Origin: Eisenibacter elegans DSM 3317
GTDB lineage: Bacteria > Bacteroidota > Bacteroidia > Cytophagales > Microscillaceae
Length of the DNA: 64,000 nucleotides
Assembly (NCBI RefSeq): GCF_000430505.1
Contig: NZ_KE387153.1
Coordinates: 62,001-126,000 of the forward strand
Direction: 5' to 3'
The notes under the pieces were generated by a model, which saw only the letters and a program-made list of their open reading frames with translations, was not told the origin of the DNA and did not search any database. Shown piece by piece: positions 10,514 through 19,231 of the stretch; position 1 is the stretch's first letter; the number at the start of each line of letters is the position of its first letter. A program made the translations under genes and the position numbers.

Positions 10514-10700
10514 ACGCTTGTCTAAATTTTCAGCACGACACTCAAACCAGCCGGTTTTTGTGCCGATACTAGGCAAAAAGCGCAGACCTGATGCTTAGCC
10601 CACGATTTTAATCATAGGAAGACTACGGCGAGCATTTTCAACAACGTAGCAGCCAAAAAGCAACGTTTTGGTATCGATGAAGAGAATTTTAGACAAGCGC
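10514..10700 (+). repeat. Family 1 MITE-like element, copy 1
   Basis: A 187-bp element with perfect 12-bp terminal inverted repeats CGCTTGTCTAAA (10515-10526) and TTTAGACAAGCG (10688-10699). It is homologous along its length to the copies at 39200 (inverted) and 51899. Flanking triplets are TAA and CAA, a possible decayed TNA duplication. It ends 17 bp before the start codon of the tenI-like gene. Confidence 0.85.
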
Positions 10701-10717
10701 CAAACCCAAACAAACCT

Positions 10718-11311
10718 ATGCAACTGATTCTGATATCGCCGGAGCAGGCGCTGCCCCAAGAGCAGCAGCACCTGACACAAATGTTTGCCCTTGGGCTGGA
10801 GCGCTTCCATCTGCGCAAACCCCACTGGACAGTCGCACAGCTGGCTGCATACCTTGCCCACATTCCGGCAGAGTACCACCCCCGGATAGTGCTGCACAGC
10901 CACGATGCCCTCACACAGTACTTTGCACTCAGGGGCATCCACGCCCGCAGCGACAGAGACCGACGCAGCAAGGGTTTTGTCAGCACGGGCTGCCATAGTT
11001 TCGAGGAGGTACGCTCTTTTGACAGCCAAGGCTTTGAGTACCTGATGCTCAGCCCTGTGTTTGATTCCATCTCCAAAGAGGGCTACCCCGCCGGGTTTGC
11101 CCATCAAGACCTGCGCCACTTTTTGGCACAGCCGCGCCAAACGCCGCTACTGGCCTTGGGGGGAATCAATGCGCAAAACATCGCCCAATGCGCCGCCTTA
11201 GGCTTCGACGGCGTAGCCGTACTCGGGGCCGTTTGGCAAAGCCCCAACCCGCTAAAAGCACTGTTGGATTTATACCAAGGTTCACAAGATTTGAGGATTC
11301 ACAGGATTTGA
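10718..11311 (+). CDS. tenI: TenI/ThiE-family protein (probable thiazole tautomerase)
   Basis: 197 residues of the thiamine phosphate synthase fold. Compared with the true ThiE encoded next, it lacks the NDQ and GVHLGQDD substrate motifs; the corresponding segments read HSHD and GIHARSDRD. The phosphate-binding end (LALGGIN, VAVLGAVW) is kept. This pattern fits TenI, which aromatises the thiazole product of ThiG, and the operon supports that. The last codons (from about 11272) are made of a family 3 repeat, so the C-terminal QGSQDLRIHRI is probably not ancestral. A second ThiE with altered specificity is the alternative. Confidence 0.75.
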   Translation: MQLILISPEQALPQEQQHLTQMFALGLERFHLRKPHWTVAQLAAYLAHIPAEYHPRIVLHSHDALTQYFALRGIHARSDRDRRSKGFVSTGCHSFEEVRSFDSQGFEYLMLSPVFDSISKEGYPAGFAHQDLRHFLAQPRQTPLLALGGINAQNIAQCAALGFDGVAVLGAVWQSPNPLKALLDLYQGSQDLRIHRI

Positions 11312-11370
11312 TTTTCTTGATTCTCAAGGCTCTTCGGTAGATACATTTCCTAAACCATTTTTGTTTGGGG
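11272..11370 (+). repeat. Family 3 dispersed repeat overlapping the end of tenI
   Basis: Full-length copy beginning ACCAAGG and containing CACAAGATTTGAGGATTCAC, AGGATTTGATTTTCTTGATT and CATTTCCTAAACCATTTTTG. Its first 40 bp encode the final residues and stop codon of the tenI-like gene. Confidence 0.8.
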
Positions 11371-11414
11371 ACAAAATGAGACTTAACCCACAGTTTTAAC
11401 TGTGGGAGTGGTGT
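11371..11414 (-). repeat. Family 2 element, fragment
   Basis: Only the segment ACAAAATGAGACTTAACCCA plus the central hairpin CCCACAGTTTTAACTGTGGG and a GTGGTG end remain. Orientation is opposite to the copies at 14035, 18459 and 63186. Confidence 0.6.
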
Positions 11415-11451
11415 ATACCATCGACCCATCACACGTCTTACAACCTTAACA

Positions 11452-12078
11452 ATGATAGCCCGACTACAATACATCACCCAAGCCCATCCGCACCACCGCC
11501 CTGCCCAACACTGTGAGGAGCTTTGTAAGGCCGGAGTGCCTTGGGTACAATTGCGGATGAAGCAAGTCTCCACCACCGACTACTTGGCGGAGGCGCAGCG
11601 CTGTCGCGAAATTACGCAACACTATGGCGCAAAGCTCATCATCAACGACCAACTGGAGGTCGCCCTTGGTGCGCAGGCCGATGGCGTACACCTTGGGCAA
11701 GACGACCTCTGCACGGCAGAGGCCCGAAGGCTGGCTCCGCCCGGTTTTATCATCGGCGGAACGGCCAATACCCTCGCACAAGTGCGCCGACACATCGCCA
11801 ACGGGGTAGACTATGTAGGGCTAGGCCCTTTGCGTTTTACCACCACCAAGGAAAAGCTCAGCCCCTTGCTGGGCGTTGAGGGCTATGCCCAAATAAGTCA
11901 GGCGCTAAAGCAAGAAGGGTTGGACATTCCACTGATTGCTATTGGGGGCATTCAGCTGGCTGATATTGCTCCCTTGCTACAAGCAGGAGTGTATGGCATT
12001 GCCGTATCGAGTCTGCTGACCCACCCCCCCGATAAACAGCACCTTGTATCAAAAATCATCACCACACTCAATCTATGA
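11452..12078 (+). CDS. thiE: Thiamine phosphate synthase ThiE
   Basis: 208 residues, canonical length. It joins hydroxymethylpyrimidine diphosphate and thiazole phosphate to thiamine phosphate. All signature motifs are present: [42 protein letters not shown] and the IAIGGI phosphate loop. It precedes thiG with a 4-nt overlap (ATGA at 12075-12078), so the two are translationally coupled. The gap before it is filled by family 3 and family 2 repeats (11272-11414). Because the tenI-like protein lacks these motifs, this gene is the working synthase. Confidence 0.97.
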   Translation: MIARLQYITQAHPHHRPAQHCEELCKAGVPWVQLRMKQVSTTDYLAEAQRCREITQHYGAKLIINDQLEVALGAQADGVHLGQDDLCTAEARRLAPPGFIIGGTANTLAQVRRHIANGVDYVGLGPLRFTTTKEKLSPLLGVEGYAQISQALKQEGLDIPLIAIGGIQLADIAPLLQAGVYGIAVSSLLTHPPDKQHLVSKIITTLNL

Positions 12079-12848
12079 AAACAAATCCACTAACCATCGC
12101 CGATACCACATTTCACTCACGTCTGTTCACTGGTACGGGCAAGTTTAGTGCCTCCCCGCTCATGCGCGAAGCCCTCCAGGCCTCGGGCACGGAGCTGGTA
12201 ACAGTAGCCCTCAAGCGTGTAGATGTGCATCAACAGCAAGGCGACGACCTGCTCACCCATCTCCAACACCCCCAGTGGCGACTGCTGCCCAACACCTCGG
12301 GAGTGCGCAATGCTCAAGAGGCCGTATTGGCGGCAGAGTTGGCGCGTGAGGCACTACAGACCAACTGGGTGAAGCTCGAAATCCACCCCGACCCCAAGTA
12401 CCTGATGCCCGACCCCATCGAAACGCTGCGGGCTACCGAAGCGCTGGCCAAACGAGGCTTTGTGGTCTTGCCCTATATCCACGCCGACCCTGTACTCTGT
12501 AAGCGTCTCGAAGAGGCCGGCACGGCGGCAGTAATGCCTCTGGGTGCACCCATTGGCAGCAACAAAGGGCTGCGTACACTCGATTTTCTCGAAATCATCA
12601 TAGAGCAGAGCCGCGTTCCGGTCATCATCGATGCAGGCTTGGGAGCGCCTTCGCACGCCGCCCAGGCGATGGAGCTGGGCGCTGATGCAGTGCTGGTCAA
12701 TACGGCCATCGCCGTAGCCGGAGACCCTGTGGCGATGGCCACGGCTTTTGCCCAAGCTGTACAGGCCGGGCGCACAGCCTACGAAGCACAGCTGGCGCAG
12801 CCCACGGCTCACGCCGTGGCTAGCAGCCCCCTGACGGCTTTTTTGTAA
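12075..12848 (+). CDS. thiG: Thiazole synthase ThiG
   Basis: 257 residues. ThiG condenses deoxyxylulose phosphate, dehydroglycine and the sulfur of ThiS thiocarboxylate into the thiazole ring. The Schiff-base lysine is Lys100 in [10 protein letters not shown], followed by LMPDP. The GAPIGSN and [14 protein letters not shown] phosphate-site motifs are intact. It overlaps thiE by 4 nt and is followed by thiH after 30 bp, matching the ThiGH complex that uses tyrosine-derived dehydroglycine. Confidence 0.97.
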   Translation: MKTNPLTIADTTFHSRLFTGTGKFSASPLMREALQASGTELVTVALKRVDVHQQQGDDLLTHLQHPQWRLLPNTSGVRNAQEAVLAAELAREALQTNWVKLEIHPDPKYLMPDPIETLRATEALAKRGFVVLPYIHADPVLCKRLEEAGTAAVMPLGAPIGSNKGLRTLDFLEIIIEQSRVPVIIDAGLGAPSHAAQAMELGADAVLVNTAIAVAGDPVAMATAFAQAVQAGRTAYEAQLAQPTAHAVASSPLTAFL

Positions 12849-12878
12849 TGATACCCCCTCAAAACCCCTCAATGCCTT

Positions 12879-13997
12879 ATGCAAAGCTTTAAAGACTTGA
12901 TTGCAAACTATGAGTGGCAGGCGATACAAGACGATATTTACCGCAAAAGTGCTGCTGATGTAGTGCGAGCGCTGGCCAAACCAGGCAGGCTCGATTTGGA
13001 AGATTTCAAGGCCTTGGTATCGCCTGCGGCGGCGGCTTATCTGGAGCCAATGGCACAGCGCAGCCACCAACAAACACAACAGCGCTTTGGCAAAACCATA
13101 CAGATGTACATCCCCCTGTACTTGAGCAATGAGTGTCAGAATATCTGTACTTATTGCGGCTTTAGCTTGGATGTGCCGATAGCCCGCAAAACCTTGAGCG
13201 AAGAGGAGATTTTGGCCGAGATGTCCGTCATCAAACAAATGGGTTACGAGCACGTGCTGCTCGTAACGGGTGAGGCTAACAAAACTGTGGGGGTGGAGTA
13301 CTTACAGTGTGCTATCCGCCTACTCAGGCCACACTTTGCCCATATTGCGATGGAGGTGCAGCCCCTCGAACAGGCCGAGTACGCGCTGCTCAGGCGCGAA
13401 GGACTGCATACCGTGTTGGTATACCAAGAGACCTACCACCGAGAGGAGTACAAAACCCACCACCCCAAGGGCAAAAAATCTAATTTCGACTACCGCCTCG
13501 ATACCCACGACCGTCTGGGGCGTGCCGGTATCCAAAAAATGGGGCTGGGAGTACTGCTGGGTTTAGAAGACTGGCGTACAGACAGCTTCTTCTGTGCGGC
13601 CCACTTGCAGTACCTCGAAAAGACCTACTGGCAAAGCAAGTACTCGATTTCGTTTCCCCGCCTGCGGCCTTGTGCCGGAGGGCTGAACCCCAAGGTACAG
13701 CTCAGCGACCGCGAACTGGTGCAGTTAATCTGTGCTTACCGCCTGCTGAGCGATACGGTAGAGTTGTCGCTTTCGACCCGCGAATCGCCCCATTTCCGTG
13801 ATCATGTCCTCAAGCTGGGCATTACCTCGATGAGTGCCGACTCCAAAACAGACCCCGGAGGCTATGCCAATCCCAATATGGCGCTCGAACAGTTTGAAAT
13901 AGACGACAAGCGCCCCACCACCGAAGTGGTCGCAAGCATCCGCCGTCAAGGCTATGAGCCGGTCTTTAAAAATGCTGTAGGTATTGGGGATTTCTGA
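12879..13997 (+). CDS. thiH: 2-iminoacetate synthase ThiH
   Basis: 372 residues, usual length. This radical SAM enzyme cleaves tyrosine to dehydroglycine (2-iminoacetate) and p-cresol for ThiG. The cluster motif CxxxCxxC is Cys86, Cys90 and Cys93 (CQNICTYC), and YIPLYLSNEC before it is characteristic. Its presence, and the absence of a glycine oxidase ThiO in the operon, indicates the anaerobic-type route to dehydroglycine. It directly follows thiG. The gap to thiF is occupied by a family 2 repeat. Confidence 0.97.
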   Translation: MQSFKDLIANYEWQAIQDDIYRKSAADVVRALAKPGRLDLEDFKALVSPAAAAYLEPMAQRSHQQTQQRFGKTIQMYIPLYLSNECQNICTYCGFSLDVPIARKTLSEEEILAEMSVIKQMGYEHVLLVTGEANKTVGVEYLQCAIRLLRPHFAHIAMEVQPLEQAEYALLRREGLHTVLVYQETYHREEYKTHHPKGKKSNFDYRLDTHDRLGRAGIQKMGLGVLLGLEDWRTDSFFCAAHLQYLEKTYWQSKYSISFPRLRPCAGGLNPKVQLSDRELVQLICAYRLLSDTVELSLSTRESPHFRDHVLKLGITSMSADSKTDPGGYANPNMALEQFEIDDKRPTTEVVASIRRQGYEPVFKNAVGIGDF

Positions 13998-14034
13998 GCC
14001 TCTTCGCTCGGTGTCCTCACATAGACGAAGCTCA

Positions 14035-14165
14035 CACCCCTAGACATTTTCCAAATCCCACAGTTAAAGCTGTGGGTTAAGTCTCATTTTACCCCCTAAA
14101 TGAGGGCTCAGCTTGTCTCGGAGCTGGAACTCCAAGCTACTTTTCCAACAATGTCCAGAGTGGTG
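14035..14165 (+). repeat. Family 2 MITE-like element between thiH and thiF
   Basis: 131 bp. Ends are CACCCCTAGACATTTT and AATGTCCAGAGTGGTG (inverted). Inside are the hairpins CCCACAGTTAAAGCTGTGGG and CGGAGCTGGAACTCC. It is followed by the CTTTGCGTCTACTTTGCGA type of sequence (about 14185-14215) that is itself a common Bacteroidota intergenic repeat (established knowledge, not checked here). Confidence 0.8.
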
Positions 14166-14277
14166 TAGGCGAAGCTCCAGTTTGCGTGCTTTGCGTCTAC
14201 TTTGCGACCTTTGTGGTTAATGTGATTGCCCATTGCACTAACAAACTCAGACTCCAAACCCATAACTACGCAATACC

Positions 14278-15393
14278 TTGTTAAACTCCTCAGAACAAAC
14301 TCGTTATGCCCGTCATCTCTCCCTAGCAGAAGTAGGGATGGCCGGACAGCTCCAACTCAAACAAGCCCGGGTGCTTGTAGTAGGTGCCGGAGGGCTGGGC
14401 TGCCCCATATTGCAGTACTTGGCTGCCGCCGGCGTGGGCACTGTCGGCATCGTAGACGACGACACCGTGGCGCTGAGCAACCTCCAGCGCCAAGTCCTCT
14501 ACCAAGTTGCCGACATCGGACAGCCCAAGGCCGCCGTCGCTGCTGCTAGGTTGTCGGCGCTCAACCCTGAGATATGCCTAGTACCTATTGTGCAGCGCCT
14601 CAACACACACAACATCCTGCCCTTGATGGAAGACTACGACTGGATCATCGACGGGACAGACAATTTCCCCACGCGCTACCTCATCAACGATGCCTGCACA
14701 CTTCTCCAAAAACCCTTGGTCTTTGGGGCTATCCATCGGTTTGAGGGGCAGGTGGCCGTATTTCACTATCAGGGAGGGCCTAGCTACCGCTGCCTCTTCC
14801 CCCAAGCACCCCCGCCCGAAGAAGCGCCCAACTGCGCTCAAGCCGGTGTGATGGGTGTGTTGCCGGGCTTGGTGGGCACGCTGATGGCGGCGGAGTGTCT
14901 CAAGATGATTTTGGGTATCGGCCAAGTACTTAGCGGCCAGCTACTCAGCATCGACCTCCTCAGCGGCCAGCAACGCAGCTTTTCCATCCGCCGCAACGAG
15001 GACAACTTCCAGCGCCAAGCTCTCGAAGCAGACTATGCCGCCGTCTGTGGGCTAGCTCCTGCCCTACCCGATGGTGTCCAAATCAGCCCTACACAGCTCC
15101 AAGCTCAATTGGAAGCTGGTGTGAGGCTACAGCTGGTCGATGTGCGGGAGGCTTTTGAATGGGACATCTGCCACCTCGCGGGCAGCATACACCTGCCTCT
15201 TGGGCAGTTACCCAGCCGCCATCCTTCGCTCGACCCACAGTTGCCCACAGTCTTGATTTGCCACCACGGCATCCGCAGTATGCAGGCTCTGCAATACCTC
15301 CGCCAACAAGGGGACTTTAGGCAATTGCTCAATCTCACGGGCGGTATTGAGGCTTGGGCAAGCCAAATAGACCACTCTATGCCGAGATATTGA
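14278..15393 (+). CDS. thiF: ThiF/MoeB-type adenylyltransferase fused to rhodanese
   Basis: 371 residues starting at TTG 14278. An in-frame stop at 14263 and the position of the conserved TRYARHL motif (residues 8-14) exclude an earlier start, and the first ATG (14338) would delete that motif. Residues 1-245 form the E1-like domain with the nucleotide loop VVGAGGLGC and the catalytic region YRCLFP..NCAQAGVMG. Residues about 265-365 form a rhodanese domain with active-site cysteine in ICHHGIRS. The enzyme adenylates the ThiS C-terminus and the rhodanese can supply sulfur, as in MOCS3/MoeZ. As last gene of the thi operon it most likely serves ThiS; a shared role for molybdopterin is possible. 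The second CxxC zinc pair of MoeB is not visible. Confidence 0.9.
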   Translation: MLNSSEQTRYARHLSLAEVGMAGQLQLKQARVLVVGAGGLGCPILQYLAAAGVGTVGIVDDDTVALSNLQRQVLYQVADIGQPKAAVAAARLSALNPEICLVPIVQRLNTHNILPLMEDYDWIIDGTDNFPTRYLINDACTLLQKPLVFGAIHRFEGQVAVFHYQGGPSYRCLFPQAPPPEEAPNCAQAGVMGVLPGLVGTLMAAECLKMILGIGQVLSGQLLSIDLLSGQQRSFSIRRNEDNFQRQALEADYAAVCGLAPALPDGVQISPTQLQAQLEAGVRLQLVDVREAFEWDICHLAGSIHLPLGQLPSRHPSLDPQLPTVLICHHGIRSMQALQYLRQQGDFRQLLNLTGGIEAWASQIDHSMPRY

Positions 15394-15543
15394 TTTGGGA
15401 TTGACAATTTGCGATTCACGAATCATAGCTCTGAAATCGTCAATCCAAACTCGTAACTCTGAAATCGTTAATCTGAAAAGGCTTTTTGGTCAAAAATTGC
15501 TTACTTGCATTCCAAAACAAATACTACGCTATCGACATCATTT

Positions 15544-17205
15544 ATGCAGGCCATTTTGCGCAACCGCACCCTTCTGTGGGTCTTTTTTGGATTAGCCCTT
15601 TTCAATGTCTTCCTCAACAATCACAATACTTCCCTTTGGGACGAAGACGAGGCCGCCTATGCTGGCTTTGCCCACGTGATGCGGACTACAGGCAACTGGG
15701 TTGTTCCTGACTTTTTGTGGTCAGAACCCCACCGCAAGACACCACTACATTTTTGGGCGATTGCGGGCAGTTATTGGCTTTTTGGCGAAAACGAATTTGC
15801 AGTGCGTTTTCCCAGCGCTTTGTCAGTAGTTTTGACCTGTCTGACACTTTACTGGCTTGGGCGTGAGGTTTTTGGTCGCGAAGTAACCCTTGGAGCCGCC
15901 CTTCTGATGGCCTGCTCTATCTTATTGCCCAACTTGGGGAAAATCTCCGTAACCGACGCATTGTTGACCTTTTTTGAGACCGTAGCGGCGTTGGCCATCA
16001 TTCGGCACTACGAGCGTCCCAGTTGGCGCTGGGCAGGGCTGTTGTGGGCAGCCGTAGCGCTGGGAGTGCTGGTCAAAGGCCCTCCTATTCTGATTTTGAC
16101 CTTTGGGATGATGGGCTTGTTGGTCTTGTTTCATCCCAAACGCTGGCGTTTTGTTTCACTACACCCTTGGCTAGGCTTGCCCTTGGCCCTTCTGCCGCTT
16201 TGGCTTTGGGGGCGGGCGGCTTGGCTCAGCGATGGCGGAGTCTACATCCGTTGGATGATTGATTGGTATATCCTCAAACGCGCTTCAGGTGGCGTTGCTT
16301 TTGGGCAATGGGGTCCTCCGGGATATTTCTTATTGGTGTTTTTCATTTCCTTCCTTCCTTGGGCGGTATTTTTCCCCAAGGCCATCGGGCGTTTTTTCCG
16401 CCGTGCGGTGCGTTGGCAGCCCGAGCCAACCTACCTCTACCTAGGTGTGTGGTTTGTAGCAGGTTGGTTTTTGTATGAGCTTATTCCGAGCAAGCTGCCC
16501 TCTTATGCTATGGGAGCCTATGCAGGCTTTGCCCTTTTGTTGTCTCAGACGATACTCGACACAGAGTCCGAAGGGTTTGTCCAAACCACAGACTTGCGTG
16601 TGGGGCAATGGTTGCTGCTTATCTTCACCCTCTTGATAGGGGTTGGTCTGATTGTAGGGGCAAGCCTTCTGCTCGATGCTTGGGGCATTGGGATGGCTGT
16701 CATTACGGCTGTTTTCTGGACAGGGCTGGGCTTGGTCGCTTGGCAAGCATACCGTCGTGGTGCCTTAGAACGCGGCATCAAAGCCTCGGCCCTACAGGTG
16801 CTCTTGTTTGTCTTTTTTGCTTGGCTCTTGATAGTACCTTCGTTTGAGCAGCCACGCGGCGCTACCAAGCGCATCGCTCAGAGCATCGCCAGCGAAAGCA
16901 CAAAGGATACAGAAGTAGTAATGGCTCGCCCGTTTTATCCGAGCTTGCCTTTTTACCTTACCCAAGTGCCGCGCCATTATCGTGGGTTAGCACACGCAGA
17001 CTTTGCCCAAGTATTTGACCTATATGCGCGCCCTCAGAAAACAGTGCTTATTTTTGATGCTCCCAAGTACCAAGAGTTTTTGGATGGGCTGGCCGAACGC
17101 CAACAAGTTCCCCCCCAACATACCCGCATCATCAGCGGATGGATGGCCGATATGGGCAAGCTGATTGACTATACCCTGGTCTATAACTACCCCCCGGCCA
17201 ATTGA
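15544..17205 (+). CDS. ArnT-like glycosyltransferase of the PMT/GT83 superfamily
   Basis: 553 residues from ATG 15544; a TTG 39 bp upstream is less likely. About twelve hydrophobic segments span the first 450 residues, and a soluble C-terminal domain follows. The first periplasmic loop carries the acidic motif LWDEDEAAYAG (Asp33-Glu36), the metal and donor-binding site of ArnT-like lipid-phosphate-sugar transferases, followed by RKTPLHFW. Such enzymes move a sugar from a polyprenyl phosphate to lipid A or a protein at the periplasmic side of the inner membrane. The acceptor cannot be predicted. The gene appears to stand alone between the thi operon and hisIE. Confidence 0.85.
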   Translation: MQAILRNRTLLWVFFGLALFNVFLNNHNTSLWDEDEAAYAGFAHVMRTTGNWVVPDFLWSEPHRKTPLHFWAIAGSYWLFGENEFAVRFPSALSVVLTCLTLYWLGREVFGREVTLGAALLMACSILLPNLGKISVTDALLTFFETVAALAIIRHYERPSWRWAGLLWAAVALGVLVKGPPILILTFGMMGLLVLFHPKRWRFVSLHPWLGLPLALLPLWLWGRAAWLSDGGVYIRWMIDWYILKRASGGVAFGQWGPPGYFLLVFFISFLPWAVFFPKAIGRFFRRAVRWQPEPTYLYLGVWFVAGWFLYELIPSKLPSYAMGAYAGFALLLSQTILDTESEGFVQTTDLRVGQWLLLIFTLLIGVGLIVGASLLLDAWGIGMAVITAVFWTGLGLVAWQAYRRGALERGIKASALQVLLFVFFAWLLIVPSFEQPRGATKRIAQSIASESTKDTEVVMARPFYPSLPFYLTQVPRHYRGLAHADFAQVFDLYARPQKTVLIFDAPKYQEFLDGLAERQQVPPQHTRIISGWMADMGKLIDYTLVYNYPPAN

Positions 17206-17256
17206 TAAAGCCCAATACAGGAGGTATTGGATGATGTACAAAAATTAACGGATTAT

Positions 17257-17865
17257 ATGAACTTTGATAAAAATGCGGATGGGCTGATTCCAGCCATCAT
17301 CCAAGATGCTCAAACACGCAAGGTCTTGATGTTGGGCTATATGAACGCAGAGGCCTATGCTCAAACCAAGGCCACTGGTATTATTACCTTCTTCAGTCGT
17401 AGTAAACAACGACTTTGGGTAAAAGGCGAAACCTCTGGCAATTACCTACACGTAGTCGATATGATGCTCGACTGCGACGAGGACACCCTGCTTGTCTTGG
17501 CGCGCCCCGTAGGGCCGGTATGCCACACAGGGACAGACACCTGCTTCAAAGAAAGTAACCAAGAAAACCTCTGGTTTCTCGAATCACTCCAAGGTCTCAT
17601 CGCCAGCCGCGCCCTAGAGGCCGCCCAAGGCCTAGACTCCAAGTCTTATACAGTAGAGCTTTTTAGAAAGGGAGTCAATAAGATTGCCCAAAAAGTAGGC
17701 GAAGAAGCTGTAGAAACCGTTATTGAAGCAACCAACGGCACGCCCGAACGCCTGCGTGAGGAGGCCGCCGACCTGCTGTACCATCTATTGGTACTGCTCC
17801 AAAGTCAAGAAATGAGGTTGCAAGATATCATCGCAGTATTGCAGGCCCGCAACCAGAAGCCCTAA
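17257..17865 (+). CDS. hisI: Bifunctional phosphoribosyl-AMP cyclohydrolase / phosphoribosyl-ATP pyrophosphatase
   Basis: 203 residues from ATG 17257 (a TTG start at 17227 is possible and has AGGAGG just before it). The N-terminal HisI domain shows MLDCDEDTLL and the zinc motif VCHTGTDTCF; the C-terminal HisE domain shows GEEAVETVIEA and EEAADLLYHLLVLL. It catalyses steps 2 and 3 of histidine biosynthesis. No other his gene occurs in the window, so hisIE is separated from its operon here, which is less common. A terminator follows at 17908. Confidence 0.95.
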   Translation: MNFDKNADGLIPAIIQDAQTRKVLMLGYMNAEAYAQTKATGIITFFSRSKQRLWVKGETSGNYLHVVDMMLDCDEDTLLVLARPVGPVCHTGTDTCFKESNQENLWFLESLQGLIASRALEAAQGLDSKSYTVELFRKGVNKIAQKVGEEAVETVIEATNGTPERLREEAADLLYHLLVLLQSQEMRLQDIIAVLQARNQKP

Positions 17866-17907
17866 GCAACTACCCCAACTCAAAAATAGCCTTCCCCACT
17901 GATTGAG

Positions 17908-17938
17908 CCGCTCTCCTTTTAACAGGGAGCGGTTTTTT
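17908..17938 (+). terminator. Rho-independent terminator after hisIE
   Basis: CCGCTC (17908-17913) pairs with GAGCGG (17927-17932), followed by TTTTTT at 17933-17938. Confidence 0.8.
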
Positions 17939-18140
17939 GTTGGATGCCTACCCTACCCCGAACCTTCAACAGGTAAAAAACTTGCTAGAGTTTGGATACC
18001 TGATAATATTTATTTATTATTTTATGTTTAAAAATAAATAATTGCTGAATGTGGAGAAGGTATGAGTGTGTCGTAGCAATAATTTTAAAATAACGTATTA
18101 AATGAGACTACTTGAAATTGGAGATAGGCTAATACCTATT

Positions 18141-18333
18141 CCACTTTCCGCACCCTGTTTTTCAAGATTAAGTATTGTCAAGTAAATTAGTATTTTTCAG
18201 TGTTTCATCATAATAAAACCTATTTTTAAAAAATACTCATCTGTAGGGCTGTATTTGAAAACACAATTAAAAATCAATTTAATTTATTTTTATCTTAATT
18301 CCGTAATCCGAAATTAAGGGGTGCGGAAAGTGG
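18141..18333. mobile_element. 193-bp MITE-like element with 15-bp inverted ends
   Basis: CCACTTTCCGCACCC (18141-18155) is the perfect inverted complement of GGGTGCGGAAAGTGG (18319-18333). The interior is very AT-rich and has no open frame. The ends look like insertion-sequence termini, so this may be a MITE or an internally deleted IS. No clear target duplication is visible. Confidence 0.6.
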
Positions 18334-18426
18334 GATTATGATACCAACCAAGATTTAAGTGAGGCTATTAATTACGTTGCCTTTATGTCTGATTCCGATC
18401 AAGAATTCAGAGACAGTCTGTCTTAA
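18318..18426 (+). pseudogene. C-terminal relic of an unidentified gene
   Basis: A frame read through the right inverted repeat of the 193-bp element continues as KWDYDTNQDLSEAINYVA and then FMSDSDQEFRDSLS before TAA at 18424-18426. The composition looks like real protein, but there is no start, and on the left it runs into the inserted element. I do not recognise the family. Confidence 0.35.
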
Positions 18427-18458
18427 CAATAGCCTCAAGGATGGGTATTGTTGGAAAT

Positions 18459-18588
18459 CACACCGCTACACACTTTTTAACTCCCACAGTTAAAACTATG
18501 GGCTAAGTCTTAGGGTACCCCCAAAATGAGGCCTCAACTTGTCTCGGAGCTGAAGCTCCGAGCTATTTTTCCAAAAATGTCCAGCAGG
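18459..18588 (+). repeat. Family 2 MITE-like element
   Basis: About 130 bp, with the central CCCACAGTTAAAACTATGGG hairpin, CCCCCAAAATGAGGCCTCAA, the CTCGGAGCTGAAGCTCCGAG hairpin and an AAAAATGTCCAG end. The left end is degenerate. Confidence 0.75.
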
Positions 18589-18802
18589 TTGAAAGTATTC
18601 AGTGATACGAGTAGTTTGTTAATTTTTTGAGCAAAGTCATTTTTAATTAAAGAAAAACTACTTGTAAATCAGCTATTTAGTTATGATTGCTAAAATTTTT
18701 AGCAAATTGTTTAGGAAATTAGCAGTCTCTTGCTTTACTTTGTATCAACAAAACAGCAGTAAAGACAGGCATTGTTATTCACTTCTTAAACCATATACTA
18801 AG

Positions 18803-19165
18803 ATGAACGGAATCACATTGAATTGGAAAGGACTAAGTACCGTACTTTATCAGGTCGCACAAGAATGGGCACATTCTCCGGCCATTGATCGCCACCCAAC
18901 ACAAGTAATCGAGCCAGAACCAGAAGAGCTTATTGCGCATCAGTCCACTACTTCAGATGAGACACAAGCGCTGGCTATGCAGAAACTACGCATCACCTTG
19001 GCCGACTTGGAACACATCTCAGACGCACTACTCCATTATAGCAAACACCTTCGCAGCCAGAAAACGACCCAACGCCAACAACAACGCTTGGCTCGGGTTC
19101 AAAGGCTGGACAAAAAAATCTATGATTTGCTAGACTACTACCAAATCCAACAAACAGAGGCCTAA
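18803..19165 (+). CDS. Small hypothetical protein, helical
   Basis: 120 residues from ATG 18803; an upstream in-frame ATG (18683) would add 40 residues coded by AT-rich intergenic-looking DNA, so the shorter form is preferred. Residues about 55-115 are predicted helical and carry heptad-like Leu/Ile spacing with a Gln/Arg-rich stretch (KTTQRQQQRLARVQ). I do not recognise a family. It may form a unit with the next small gene, 66 bp downstream. The codon usage fits the genome. Confidence 0.55.
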   Translation: MNGITLNWKGLSTVLYQVAQEWAHSPAIDRHPTQVIEPEPEELIAHQSTTSDETQALAMQKLRITLADLEHISDALLHYSKHLRSQKTTQRQQQRLARVQRLDKKIYDLLDYYQIQQTEA

Positions 19166-19231
19166 AGGCTTTTTGACCTACTAAACCTATTATTTAATCA
19201 CCTTGCTTAATTGCTCAAGTTATGTCTGCTT

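Larger units (their letters stand above)
17939..18802. other. Long AT-rich intergenic stretch with mobile-element remains
   Basis: There is no intact gene in this stretch. It holds a pair of 15-bp inverted repeats (18141-18333), a short coding relic just after them, a GAGGCTATT/AATAGCCTC inverted repeat (18361-18436) and a family 2 element (18459-18588). The remainder is AT-rich and featureless. Confidence 0.6.

Noticed and set aside
12354-13253. A 299-codon open frame on the minus strand opposite thiG and thiH
   Set aside because: It is the mirror of two unmistakable genes, has no family resemblance and arises from codon bias in GC-rich sequence.
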